This document shows positions 54,724 through 63,218 of a stretch of 64,000 nt of DNA, in pieces. A model generated the notes under the pieces. The model searched no databases and was not told the origin of the DNA. It was given only the letters and a program-made list of their open reading frames with translations. Both the position numbers and the translations under genes were made by a program. Numbering within the stretch: the stretch's first letter is position 1; the number at the start of each line of letters is the position of its first letter. This DNA comes from an uncultured Pelagibacteraceae bacterium (GTDB taxonomy: Bacteria > Pseudomonadota > Alphaproteobacteria > Pelagibacterales > Pelagibacteraceae), in the NCBI GenBank assembly GCA_902579985.1, contig CACHIV010000002.1, positions 62,001-126,000 of the forward strand. Reading direction: 5' to 3'.

Positions 54724-55847
54724 TGAGTGATGAAATTAAAAAAGGATTACTAGGTATAGTTGTTGATGAAACTGAAGTTTCAAAAGTAATGCCAGAAATT
54801 AATTCTCTTACTTATAGGGGTTATGCTGCGCAAGATCTTTGTGAATACTGTAGATTCGAAGAAGTTGCATATTTAATCCTCAATAAAGATCTACCTAATA
54901 CTATTCAGTTAAGAAAATTTGAAAAAGAAGAAAAAAATAATAGAGATTTATCTAAAGAACTTTATTCAATAATTAAACGAATGCCAAAAAAGTCTCATCC
55001 AATGGATGTAGCAAGAACTGCAGTTAGTATAATGGGTCTGGAAGATAAAGAAACAGCTGACTCTTCCCCAGAGGCAAATATGAGAAAAGCTATAAGAATT
55101 TTAGCTAAAACGCCAACAGCTCTTGCAGCATTTTATAGACTAAGAAAAGGAAAAAAAATAATTAAGCCTAAAAAAAAATTAAATATTGCAGAGAATTTTT
55201 TTTATATGTGTTTTGGAAAAGTACCTCAAAAAGAAATTGTAAAAGCTTTTGATGTTTCCTTAATTTTATATGCTGAACATAGTTTTAATGTATCAACATT
55301 TACAGCAAGAACTATTACAAGTAGTTTGTCTGATATTCATGGAGCTATTACAGGTGCAATATCAAGTTTAAAAGGTCCACTTCATGGTGGTGCCAATGAA
55401 GAAGTAATGCATATGATGAACAAAATCAAAACACCTAATAATGCTTTCAAATGGATTAATAATGCTTTAGATAAAAAAGAAGTTGTTATGGGTTTTGGTC
55501 ACAGGGTTTATAAATCTGGCGACTCTAGAGTTCCTACTATGAAAAAATATTTTGCAAAAGTTGCTAAAATTAAAAAAGATAAAAAATTTGAAAAAATTTA
55601 TGAAATTGTGGAAAAAGTAATGATAGAAAGAAAAAATATACATCCAAATGTAGACTATCCTACTGGACCTACTTATCATTTAATGGGTTTTGATACTGAC
55701 TTTTTTACACCAATTTTTGTTATTTCAAGGATTACTGGATGGTCAGCACATATATTTGAACAACATGCAGCAAACAAATTAATTAGACCTCTTGCTAGTT
55801 ACAAAGGGAACCAGCACAGAAAAGTTGTTCCACTTAATCAAAGATAG
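54723..55847 (+). CDS. prpC: 2-methylcitrate synthase (citrate synthase family)
   Basis: LTYRGYAAQDLCEYCRFEEVAYLIL, LHGGANEEVMHMM, GFGHRVYKSGDSRVPTMKK; downstream of prpD-prpB. Confidence 0.93.
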   Translation: MSDEIKKGLLGIVVDETEVSKVMPEINSLTYRGYAAQDLCEYCRFEEVAYLILNKDLPNTIQLRKFEKEEKNNRDLSKELYSIIKRMPKKSHPMDVARTAVSIMGLEDKETADSSPEANMRKAIRILAKTPTALAAFYRLRKGKKIIKPKKKLNIAENFFYMCFGKVPQKEIVKAFDVSLILYAEHSFNVSTFTARTITSSLSDIHGAITGAISSLKGPLHGGANEEVMHMMNKIKTPNNAFKWINNALDKKEVVMGFGHRVYKSGDSRVPTMKKYFAKVAKIKKDKKFEKIYEIVEKVMIERKNIHPNVDYPTGPTYHLMGFDTDFFTPIFVISRITGWSAHIFEQHAANKLIRPLASYKGNQHRKVVPLNQR

Positions 55848-55850
55848 TTT

Positions 55851-56543
55851 TTATAATTGATTAAGTGTAAGACCTTTTAAGTTGGCTGGAACTGCTATAT
55901 CCATCATTTTAGGATTTGCTAAATTTAAATTATCCATAATTTCAGCATATTGTTCTTTTGAACTTACTTGAAGTCGTGGATTATTATTTTTTTCATTTTC
56001 AATTGTTGAATATTTTTTTCCATTATAATCATGAGCTGGATAAACCAAGGTTTTATTGGGTAACTTTAATAATTTATTAAACAATGACTCATAGGCATCA
56101 TATGAATTTCCATTTTGAAAATCCGTTCTACCAGTTCCATTTATTAAAAGAGTATCACCTGTAAAAACTCTATCATTCATTAAATAACTATAGGAACAAT
56201 CAGTATGACCAGGAGTATAAATTGCACTTAACTCAATACTTTCAATCTTAATTTTTTCGTTATCTTTTATTTTCAAATCAATCACTTCAGATTTAGATTT
56301 TTCGCCCATAATTCTGGTGCATTTTGTTCTTTTGTTTAATTCATTTAAACCCGTTATATGATCTGCGTGAATGTGGGTATCTATAACTTTAACCAATTTT
56401 AATTCTAAATTTTTTAAAACTTTTATATATTCTTCTGTATGTTCTAATACAGGATCAATTATTAAAGCCTCCCTACCTTTGCCACTAGATATAATGTAAG
56501 TATAGGTTGAAGATTTAGTATCGAATAATTGTTCAAATATCAT
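55851..56543 (-). CDS. ETHE1-like MBL-fold hydrolase (persulfide dioxygenase / glyoxalase II-like)
   Basis: VIDTHIHADHITGLNELN, TPGHTDCSYSYLMNDRVFTGDTLLINGTGRTDFQNG, VYPAHDYNG. Confidence 0.88.
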   Translation of the reverse strand: MIFEQLFDTKSSTYTYIISSGKGREALIIDPVLEHTEEYIKVLKNLELKLVKVIDTHIHADHITGLNELNKRTKCTRIMGEKSKSEVIDLKIKDNEKIKIESIELSAIYTPGHTDCSYSYLMNDRVFTGDTLLINGTGRTDFQNGNSYDAYESLFNKLLKLPNKTLVYPAHDYNGKKYSTIENEKNNNPRLQVSSKEQYAEIMDNLNLANPKMMDIAVPANLKGLTLNQL

Positions 56544-56568
56544 TGTTAATATTTAATATTATAAAAAA

Positions 56569-56597
56569 TTGCATAGCAAATCAATCTTGAATATAAT
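56569..56597 (+). promoter_or_regulatory. Sigma70 promoter of the 1-Cys peroxiredoxin
   Basis: TTGCAT (56569-56574) - 17 nt - TATAAT (56592-56597); followed by RBS AAAGGAG at 56617-56623. Confidence 0.8.
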
Positions 56598-56629
56598 CAT
56601 TCTAAAAAACAAATCTAAAGGAGAATTAA

Positions 56630-57292
56630 ATGACTTTAAAAATAAATAGTGTTGCTCCAGATTTCAAAGCTAAAACACAATTAGGAGACATATCGTTTCA
56701 CGATTGGCTTGGAGACAGTTGGGGTGTTTTATTTTCACACCCAAAAGATTTTACACCAGTTTGTACAACTGAACTTGGAGCTTTAGCTAAAATGAAACCA
56801 GAGTTTGATAAAAGAAATGTAAAAGTAATGGGTTTAAGTGTAGATCCAGTTGATGATCATGTAAAATGGATAAATGATATAACAGATGTATGTGGTATGA
56901 AACCTGAATATCCTATTGTTGCAGATGAAAAGTTAGAAGTGGCTAAACTCTACAATATGCTTGAAGCAGATGCAGGTGTAACCTCGGGTGGTAGAACTGC
57001 TGTAGACAACGAAACTGTAAGAACGGTTTATGTAATAAGGCCAGATAAAAGAATCGGTTTATTTTTAACATATCCTATGACAACTGGTAGAAACTTTCAT
57101 GAAATCTTAAGAGCTATAGACTCTATGCAAAGAACTATTAAGCATAAGATTGCTACTCCAGCTGATTGGAAGCCTGGGGAAAAAGTAATTATTGTTCCTA
57201 AAGTAACTAACGACGAAGCAAAAAAGATATATCCAGATGGTTGGGAAACAATAAAACCTTATTTACGTAAAGTTCCAGATCCACAAAAATAG
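56630..57292 (+). CDS. 1-Cys peroxiredoxin (Prx6 type)
   Basis: LFSHPKDFTPVCTTELGALAKM, PVDDHVKWINDI, YPMTTGRNFHEILRAIDSMQ. Confidence 0.95.
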   Translation: MTLKINSVAPDFKAKTQLGDISFHDWLGDSWGVLFSHPKDFTPVCTTELGALAKMKPEFDKRNVKVMGLSVDPVDDHVKWINDITDVCGMKPEYPIVADEKLEVAKLYNMLEADAGVTSGGRTAVDNETVRTVYVIRPDKRIGLFLTYPMTTGRNFHEILRAIDSMQRTIKHKIATPADWKPGEKVIIVPKVTNDEAKKIYPDGWETIKPYLRKVPDPQK

Positions 57293-57316
57293 ATTTGGAC
57301 AAAAAATTATACTAAC

Positions 57317-57359
57317 AATCTCAGCTTTGGAAAAAAATTTTCCACGTAAGTCTGAGATT
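57317..57359 (+). terminator. Intrinsic terminator / nested hairpin downstream of peroxiredoxin
   Basis: AATCTCAG (57317-57324) pairs with CTGAGATT (57352-57359); inside it TGGAAAA (57328-57334) pairs with TTTTCCA (57338-57344); a T-run follows. Confidence 0.65.
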
Positions 57360-57412
57360 TTTGGTTTTAAATCAAATTTATCTGAGAATAAATTTTTACT
57401 TAAGTGCTAGTT

Positions 57413-57781
57413 TCAAATTGAAGATTTAATAGCTTTATAAATTGCGTCTCTACTTATTTCACCAATACTTCTATAAACTTCCACATTATCTTTAAAAATT
57501 AATAGTGTAGTTTGATATTGTACATTTAATAAATTAGAAATTTCTTTATTTGTTATATCGAATGTAAAGTATTCAATATTATCAAATTCATTTTTAGCTT
57601 TATTTAAAGCTTTCATTTGGCTTGCACAAGATGAACAATATTTAATCCAAGAACTTACTACTACAACCTTTCCATCTGATTGGGCTTTAGTGAACAACTC
57701 TTGATTAAAATTTGTTTTTTTGTCAATAGCATTTGCGCTAAAAGTGAATACAAAAAAGATAAATATTAAAATTTTTTTCAT
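57413..57781 (-). CDS. Secreted thioredoxin-like protein (CSSC motif)
   Basis: Signal peptide MKKILIFIFFVFTFSANA; VVVVSSWIKYCSSCASQMKALNKA thioredoxin-fold active-site region. Confidence 0.75.
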   Translation of the reverse strand: MKKILIFIFFVFTFSANAIDKKTNFNQELFTKAQSDGKVVVVSSWIKYCSSCASQMKALNKAKNEFDNIEYFTFDITNKEISNLLNVQYQTTLLIFKDNVEVYRSIGEISRDAIYKAIKSSI

Positions 57782-57787
57782 AAAATC

Positions 57788-58102
57788 TTATACAACAAAT
57801 ATTAAAAACCAATAAGAAGCTAATCCGGAAAAAATTGTCGCAAGAATACTTCTACTAAAAATTCCAACTCCCATAGCGATCATTGCTGCTAAAATTTTAG
57901 GATTATTCTCTAAGTGAATTAGCTCATCATTTTCTAGAAATATTGCTGGAAATATAATAGCTGGAAAAATTGCAGAAGGCACATAAGATAAAACTTCTCT
58001 TATCTTGTCATTAAACATTTCTTTTTTAAGTATAGCAATCATTGAAAACCTTGTTAAAAAAGTTATCAATCCACAATAAATAATTAAAGCCCAATCACTC
58101 AT
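57788..58102 (-). CDS. azlD: AzlD-type branched-chain amino acid exporter small subunit
   Basis: 104 aa hydrophobic protein, FLTRFSMIAIL, LSYVPSAIFPAIIFPAIF; paired with azlC. Confidence 0.88.
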   Translation of the reverse strand: MSDWALIIYCGLITFLTRFSMIAILKKEMFNDKIREVLSYVPSAIFPAIIFPAIFLENDELIHLENNPKILAAMIAMGVGIFSRSILATIFSGLASYWFLIFVV

Positions 58103-58788
58103 TTTTTTATTATTTTTGTTAAAATTATTGCTATTAATAATCCTGTTAAAGCAGCTACTATTACATAAGCTTTATAGGGAATATAATTATATCCAAATGT
58201 AGATACTAAACCTGAGGTTATAATTACAATCACATTTATTATTTTTCTAAAGTCATTAACTAATAATGCTAAAAAAGTTAAAGGAACAGCAAAACTTAAC
58301 CCAAGTTTTTCTGGAATTGCTGATCCTAAAATAATTCCTAAAAAAGTTGTAGTTTGCCAAATTACCCAACAAGTAACTCCTCCACCAATTAAATGGTAAT
58401 ATTTATTCTTATGATTATTTTTCTTAAAATATTCATTTGATCTTGCAAAAGCTTGGTCAATTAAAAAATATGAAATAATAATTTTCCAAAATAATTTTAA
58501 ATCTGAAACATGTTCGGAGACTACTGCGCCATAAAGTAAATGCCTTGAGTTCACCGCTCCAACCGAGCTTATTATTACCAAAGATGAAGCCCCACCAGAA
58601 AATAACTGTAAAAGAACTATTTGAGATGCTCCACCAAAAATTATTAGTGACATTCCCATGGTTGCTAATGGACTAAAACCAATATCAATTGCTAAAATAC
58701 CAAATATTAAACCAAAAGGAACTACTGGTATCATTAATGGGCTCACATCAATGAGGCCTTTTAAAAAAATTTTAAAATTAGTTTTCAT
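58099..58788 (-). CDS. azlC: AzlC-type branched-chain amino acid exporter
   Basis: PLMIPVVPFGLIFGILA, SLIIFGGASQIVLLQLF, AVNSRHLLYGAVVS. Confidence 0.92.
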   Translation of the reverse strand: MKTNFKIFLKGLIDVSPLMIPVVPFGLIFGILAIDIGFSPLATMGMSLIIFGGASQIVLLQLFSGGASSLVIISSVGAVNSRHLLYGAVVSEHVSDLKLFWKIIISYFLIDQAFARSNEYFKKNNHKNKYYHLIGGGVTCWVIWQTTTFLGIILGSAIPEKLGLSFAVPLTFLALLVNDFRKIINVIVIITSGLVSTFGYNYIPYKAYVIVAALTGLLIAIILTKIIKK

Positions 58789-58806
58789 TTTTTGAAAAGC
58801 TTTTTA

Positions 58807-59868
58807 TTAAAAGCAAACTATATGATCAATATGAATTGGTCTTTTTATCCCAAATTTTTCATCTACTTCATGTTGGTGAATATGATGAGAATGCACAAAT
58901 ACTGGAATTAAAGTATTGCTAGGTGTTTTAAGAGTATATATAAAATTAGTACCTCTAAATTTTCTATCTACTACTTCTAACTTAAGATTACTTTTATCAT
59001 CATGTTCTAAATCTTCAGGTTGAAGTAATAACTGGACATTTGCACCCTTTGGATATTTTTTTATAAAATTTCCTTCAATCTTTCCTAGATCCCAATTTTC
59101 TAAGGTGTTTTCACTTGTTACTTTAGCAGGAATCAATATTCCTCTATTTAAAAAATTAACAACCTCAACAGAGTTTGGAAAATGGTAAACTTTATATGGA
59201 TCATCAAATTGTTTAAGTTCCTGATCTAAAATTATTCCACATTTTGAACCTAAATAAAATGCTTCATAAGAATCATGAGTAACAATTATTGTAGAAATTT
59301 TTAATTTATTTAATATTTTCTTTAACCTTACTTGTATCTCTTCCTTAAAACTTTGATCTACGTTTGATAATGGTTCGTCTAATAATAAAAGATCAGGCTG
59401 AGTAATTAAAGATCTTGCAAGAGAAGCTCTTTGAGCTTCACCAGCACTAATTTGATGAGGGTATTTATTCAATATTTGAAAGATATCTAATAAATCTACT
59501 ATTTCTTTTAATGTTATTTTTTTTTCATTTCTACCTTTGTTTCTCTCTGCTCCTAATAATATATTTTTTTCAACGGTGTAGTGTGGAAATAAACTGTTAT
59601 CTTGAAATGCAAGAGATATATTTCTATTTTCAGGACTAACATTGGTTTTTTTTGAAGATAAAGTTTTACCTTTTAGTTCTATTGAACCATTATTTATTTT
59701 TTCTAAACCTGCAATTGTTCTTAATATTGTAGTTTTTCCAATACCTGATGGACCTAGAAGACAAATAACGTCACCCTCATTTTTGATAGAAAAAGATACA
59801 TTCTTAACTTTAGTTTTGCCTCCAATATTAAAATCGACATTTTTTACTTCAAAAAAATTTTTAGTCAT
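58807..59868 (-). CDS. fbpC: Iron(III) ABC transporter ATP-binding protein (FbpC/SfuC type)
   Basis: LLGPSGIGKTTILRTIAGLE, ISAGEAQRASLARSL, LLLLDEPLSNVD; C-terminal TOBE-like region; adjacent to the permease and iron-binding protein. Confidence 0.92.
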   Translation of the reverse strand: MTKNFFEVKNVDFNIGGKTKVKNVSFSIKNEGDVICLLGPSGIGKTTILRTIAGLEKINNGSIELKGKTLSSKKTNVSPENRNISLAFQDNSLFPHYTVEKNILLGAERNKGRNEKKITLKEIVDLLDIFQILNKYPHQISAGEAQRASLARSLITQPDLLLLDEPLSNVDQSFKEEIQVRLKKILNKLKISTIIVTHDSYEAFYLGSKCGIILDQELKQFDDPYKVYHFPNSVEVVNFLNRGILIPAKVTSENTLENWDLGKIEGNFIKKYPKGANVQLLLQPEDLEHDDKSNLKLEVVDRKFRGTNFIYTLKTPSNTLIPVFVHSHHIHQHEVDEKFGIKRPIHIDHIVCF

Positions 59869-61486
59869 TTGTTTCCCTTAAAATATATTTTGAAGTGATT
59901 ATAATAAAGAAACTTGCGATTAAAATTAAAAATAATGAAGGAACAGCAGCAGCTTCTAATAGATCTTCTGACGCTGAAATATAGGCTGTAGTAGCAAAAG
60001 TCTCAAAATTAAAAGGTCTTAAAATTAAAGTTATAGGTAGTTCTCTTATAATCTCCAATGAAATCAAAATTACGATGAATAAAAGAGAATTTCTTAAAAA
60101 TGGAATATGAATATTCATGAATGTCTTTTTTTTAGAATATCCAAGTAGATAAGCACTTTCATCAACTGAAATATTTATTTTTTCATATCCAGATTTTATT
60201 CCATTAAAAGCTAAAGAATAAAATCTTATAAAGTAAACTAAAACCAAACCTAGAATTGAACCGATAAATATTTTTTTTATAGATAAAAAGCCAAACAATT
60301 TAATTATATTTTCATCAAACCAAGCAATAAAAGTAATAAAAGCAATAGCTAATATTACTCCAGGTATAGCATATCCAGAGATTGATAAAGTAGAAAAAAT
60401 ATTCAAAATAGTATTATTTGAAACTCTATTTCCATAATTAGATATCAAAGAAAATATTATCAAAACTAAACTCGATAAACTAACCAAATAAATTGTATTT
60501 ATAAAAAGTTCGATAATTTGTAAATCTAATAAATTTTCAGGAAATTTAATTGTCCAATATAACATTTGCATTAGTGGAAATAAAAAACTCATAAAAAAAA
60601 TAAAAGAACAAAATATAAATGCAAAAAAAGATTTTTTTCCAGAAAGTTTAATTTTTTCTTTTTGTTTAAATCCACTTCTAGTATTAAAATGATATTTTGC
60701 TTTTTTTCTAGATAAGTTTTCTAATATAAATAATGTAAATATAAATAATAACAAAAAAAAAGATATTCGATTAGCAAAAGCTAAATCATCAAAAGTTATC
60801 CAAGAGTTATAAATGCCAGTCGTAAGGGTGTTAATAGAGAAAAAATCAACAGCGCCAAATTCGGCTAAAGTTTCCATTGCTACTAAGGACAAACCAGCAA
60901 CAATTGCAGGACGTGCAGCAGGTAATATAATTTTATAAAAAGATTTAAATTTTGAAAAGCCTAGATTTTTTCCTAAATCAATTAAATTTTGTGATTGATA
61001 TAAAAATGATGCTCTAGCAAGAATATATACATATGCAAACAAAGAAAAAGTAATTGATGTTATAGCCCCAAACATATCATCAAACTTTGGAATATTTTGG
61101 TTATAATTTCCATCTCCAAATAAATTTTTTAGTATAGTGTAAGCGGTTCCATAGTTTTCAAAAAAAGCTGTCAATGAATATGCGTATATATAAGGTGGTA
61201 CCGCAAAAGATAAAATCAAAGCCCATTTAAAAAAATCACTACAAGGAAATTTAAAAAAAGATACTAAGTATGCTGATCCAGTGCCTAATATAAATGTAAA
61301 TAATAATACACTTAACAACAAAACTAGTGAATTTAAAATATACTCAACCAAGAAAGTATTTTTTAAAATTTCATAATAGTTAGATGTATTTTCAAAAAAA
61401 CTTGTAAAAACTGTCACTATTGGAATAGATACAAATATAGAAATTATAAGTGACAAAAAAAACCAAACATTTAAATTTTTAAACAT
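59861..61486 (-). CDS. fbpB: Iron(III) ABC transporter permease (FbpB/SfuB, fused two-domain)
   Basis: 541 aa with two BPD-transport repeats (AARPAIVAGLSLVAMETLAEFGAVDFF...; SLEIIRELPITLILRPFNFETFATTAYISASEDLLEAAAVPSL). Confidence 0.93.
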   Translation of the reverse strand: MFKNLNVWFFLSLIISIFVSIPIVTVFTSFFENTSNYYEILKNTFLVEYILNSLVLLLSVLLFTFILGTGSAYLVSFFKFPCSDFFKWALILSFAVPPYIYAYSLTAFFENYGTAYTILKNLFGDGNYNQNIPKFDDMFGAITSITFSLFAYVYILARASFLYQSQNLIDLGKNLGFSKFKSFYKIILPAARPAIVAGLSLVAMETLAEFGAVDFFSINTLTTGIYNSWITFDDLAFANRISFFLLLFIFTLFILENLSRKKAKYHFNTRSGFKQKEKIKLSGKKSFFAFIFCSFIFFMSFLFPLMQMLYWTIKFPENLLDLQIIELFINTIYLVSLSSLVLIIFSLISNYGNRVSNNTILNIFSTLSISGYAIPGVILAIAFITFIAWFDENIIKLFGFLSIKKIFIGSILGLVLVYFIRFYSLAFNGIKSGYEKINISVDESAYLLGYSKKKTFMNIHIPFLRNSLLFIVILISLEIIRELPITLILRPFNFETFATTAYISASEDLLEAAAVPSLFLILIASFFIIITSKYILRETND

Positions 61487-61526
61487 GTTGGGGATTTATA
61501 TATTAATATATCTTTTAAAAATAGAT

Positions 61527-61712
61527 TTACTCTTTACCATTAAGGTATTCTAGGCATTTTTCAGGCATAGTTTGTTCATATGGATCATTATCAGATCCCT
61601 CATTATTTATACCTGGCTCTTCCCACCATTTTTCAATAATTCCATCATTAATCACTGCCATATATCTCCAGCTTCTATTACCAAATCCCTTATTTTCTTT
61701 CAAAATCAACAT
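61527..61712 (-). CDS. Peroxiredoxin-5-like C-terminal fragment (61 aa), possible gene remnant or small protein
   Basis: MLILKENKGFGNRSWRYMAVINDGIIEKWWEEPGINNEGSDNDPYEQTMPEKCLEYLNGKE resembles the Prx5/AHP1 C-terminal stretch ('GFGxRSWRY...NDGxIEK..xEPG...DPyE.s....L.yL'). An in-frame TGA lies about 15 nt upstream and fbpA's stop is 19 nt upstream, so no N-terminal domain is present. Confidence 0.7.
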   Translation of the reverse strand: MLILKENKGFGNRSWRYMAVINDGIIEKWWEEPGINNEGSDNDPYEQTMPEKCLEYLNGKE

Positions 61713-61731
61713 TAAATAAATTCTTTTTCAT

Positions 61732-62760
61732 TTACTTCCAACCAGCAGCAGTCATTACTTCTAATGCATCTGCCTGTTTAGCTCCATAACTAGAAACTTT
61801 TGTTTTAAGATCTTGTTTAAAATCTAATCCAATATTGTTTACTACTAATGGATTTGCTGAAACACCTGAAATCATCGGAAATTCAAATGTATTATTAACA
61901 AAATGTTCTTGAGATTCTTTTGTTAATAAAAATTCAACAAGTTTAATTGCATTTGCTTTATTAGGAGCACCTTTTACTAAAGCAGCACAACTGATATTCA
62001 TGTGTGTTCCTCTATCATTTTGATTTGGAAAGAATGCTTTAACTTTTTTAGCTGCTTCTTGTTGTTCAGCACCTTTTTTACCAGACAACATTAATGCTAA
62101 ATAGTAAGTATTAGCTACAGCAATATCAGCTTCTCCAGCTGCAACTGCCATAATCTGTGCTCTATCGTTACCTTTTGGTGTTCTTGCCATATTTGCAACA
62201 ACTCCTTTGGCCCATTCAGCTGTAGCTTTTTTTCCATTATTCTTTACTAATGAAGCTACTAAAGATTTGTTATAAATATTGCTTGATTTTCTAATTACTA
62301 ATCTGCCTTTCCATTTTGGATCTGCTAAACTTTCATAAGTCAAACCTGATAATTCAGCGCCACTAACTCTTTCTGGTGCATAATAAACTATCCTTGCTCT
62401 TTTAGCGATACCTGTCCAATGTGAAGTTCTAAAATTTGGCGTAACAGCTGCTTTAATAGCAGCAGATGTTAAACCGCCTTGAGTCATTCCTTTTGCTTTA
62501 AATGCTCCGCATCTTCCAGCATCAGCTGTGATATAAAGATCTGCAGACGAGTCTGCTCCTTCTTTAATCATTCTTTTTTCAAGAGCTCCTGCTTTACCAT
62601 TAATAAGATTTACTTTAATTCCAGTTTTATTTGTAAACTTACTATAAAGCTCAGCATCAGCTTTATAATGTCTTGCATTAAAAACATTAACTTCATTTGC
62701 GACTGCAAAAACAGACGTTAATAAAGCCATAATTAATGCTAAAATTGATATTTTTTTCAT
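61732..62760 (-). CDS. fbpA: Iron(III) ABC transporter periplasmic substrate-binding protein (FbpA/SfuA)
   Basis: Signal peptide MKKISILALIMALLTSVFAVA; NVFNARHYKADAELYSKFTNKTGIKVNLINGKAGALEKRM; IAVANTYYLALM. Confidence 0.93.
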   Translation of the reverse strand: MKKISILALIMALLTSVFAVANEVNVFNARHYKADAELYSKFTNKTGIKVNLINGKAGALEKRMIKEGADSSADLYITADAGRCGAFKAKGMTQGGLTSAAIKAAVTPNFRTSHWTGIAKRARIVYYAPERVSGAELSGLTYESLADPKWKGRLVIRKSSNIYNKSLVASLVKNNGKKATAEWAKGVVANMARTPKGNDRAQIMAVAAGEADIAVANTYYLALMLSGKKGAEQQEAAKKVKAFFPNQNDRGTHMNISCAALVKGAPNKANAIKLVEFLLTKESQEHFVNNTFEFPMISGVSANPLVVNNIGLDFKQDLKTKVSSYGAKQADALEVMTAAGWK

Positions 62761-62776
62761 TTCTACCTTTTTGTTA

Positions 62777-62806
62777 ATTGTATTTGAGAATGATAACTAT
62801 TCTCAA
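62777..62806 (-). promoter_or_regulatory. Sigma70-like promoter of fbpA
   Basis: Minus strand TTGAGA (62806-62801) - 18 nt - TACAAT (62782-62777). Confidence 0.55.
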
Positions 62807-62821
62807 TGAGAATGATTATCA
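62791..62821 (-). promoter_or_regulatory. Tandem Fur-type iron boxes (15-1-15 palindrome)
   Basis: Minus strand TGATAATCATTCTCA-T-TGAGAATAGTTATCA; the two 15-mers match the 7-1-7 Fur model TGATAATnATTATCA at 13/14 and 12/14 positions and overlap the predicted fbpA -35. Confidence 0.85.
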
Positions 62822-62869
62822 ATTGCAACATATGTCGCACCTAGTTTGGGCTTTAAAATAAATAAATGC

Positions 62870-63163
62870 TTACGCTAAAATAAGTATAAGTAAATGACTC
62901 AAAAAAGACATGAATACTGTAAAACCGACAAAAAAATTACAATACATTAAAGAAACAGTTCTATTTCTAATCCTTCTCATTCTAACAAAAGGCTTATCAT
63001 CAAGATCAGAAATATCTCTTTTGCCGACAACCTTATAATCATAAGTCCAACGCCAAATTGAATCACCGAAACGTTCATCTGTGTTATTATAATATACTAT
63101 CCAAGCAACAATATATTGATGAAGTAGATAAAGTATAATTAAAAGTAAAATACTTATAATCAT
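62870..63163 (-). CDS. Uncharacterised 97-aa membrane protein with two predicted TM helices
   Basis: N- and C-terminal hydrophobic helices flank a charged central segment NNTDERFGDSIWRWTYDYKVVGKRDISDLDDKPFVRMRRIRNR. Confidence 0.6.
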   Translation of the reverse strand: MIISILLLIILYLLHQYIVAWIVYYNNTDERFGDSIWRWTYDYKVVGKRDISDLDDKPFVRMRRIRNRTVSLMYCNFFVGFTVFMSFLSHLLILILA

Positions 63164-63218
63164 GATTATATTAAATCATATTTATAAGGTGTAATCAAAT
63201 TATAATAAATTATTTTTA

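Noticed and set aside
59642-59881. 79-aa plus-strand ORF
   Set aside because: Antisense to fbpC; no homology or initiation signal.
62479-62721. 80-aa Cys/Ser-rich plus-strand ORF antisense to fbpA
   Set aside because: Cys content results from reverse-reading Ala/Lys codons of fbpA; no independent coding evidence.
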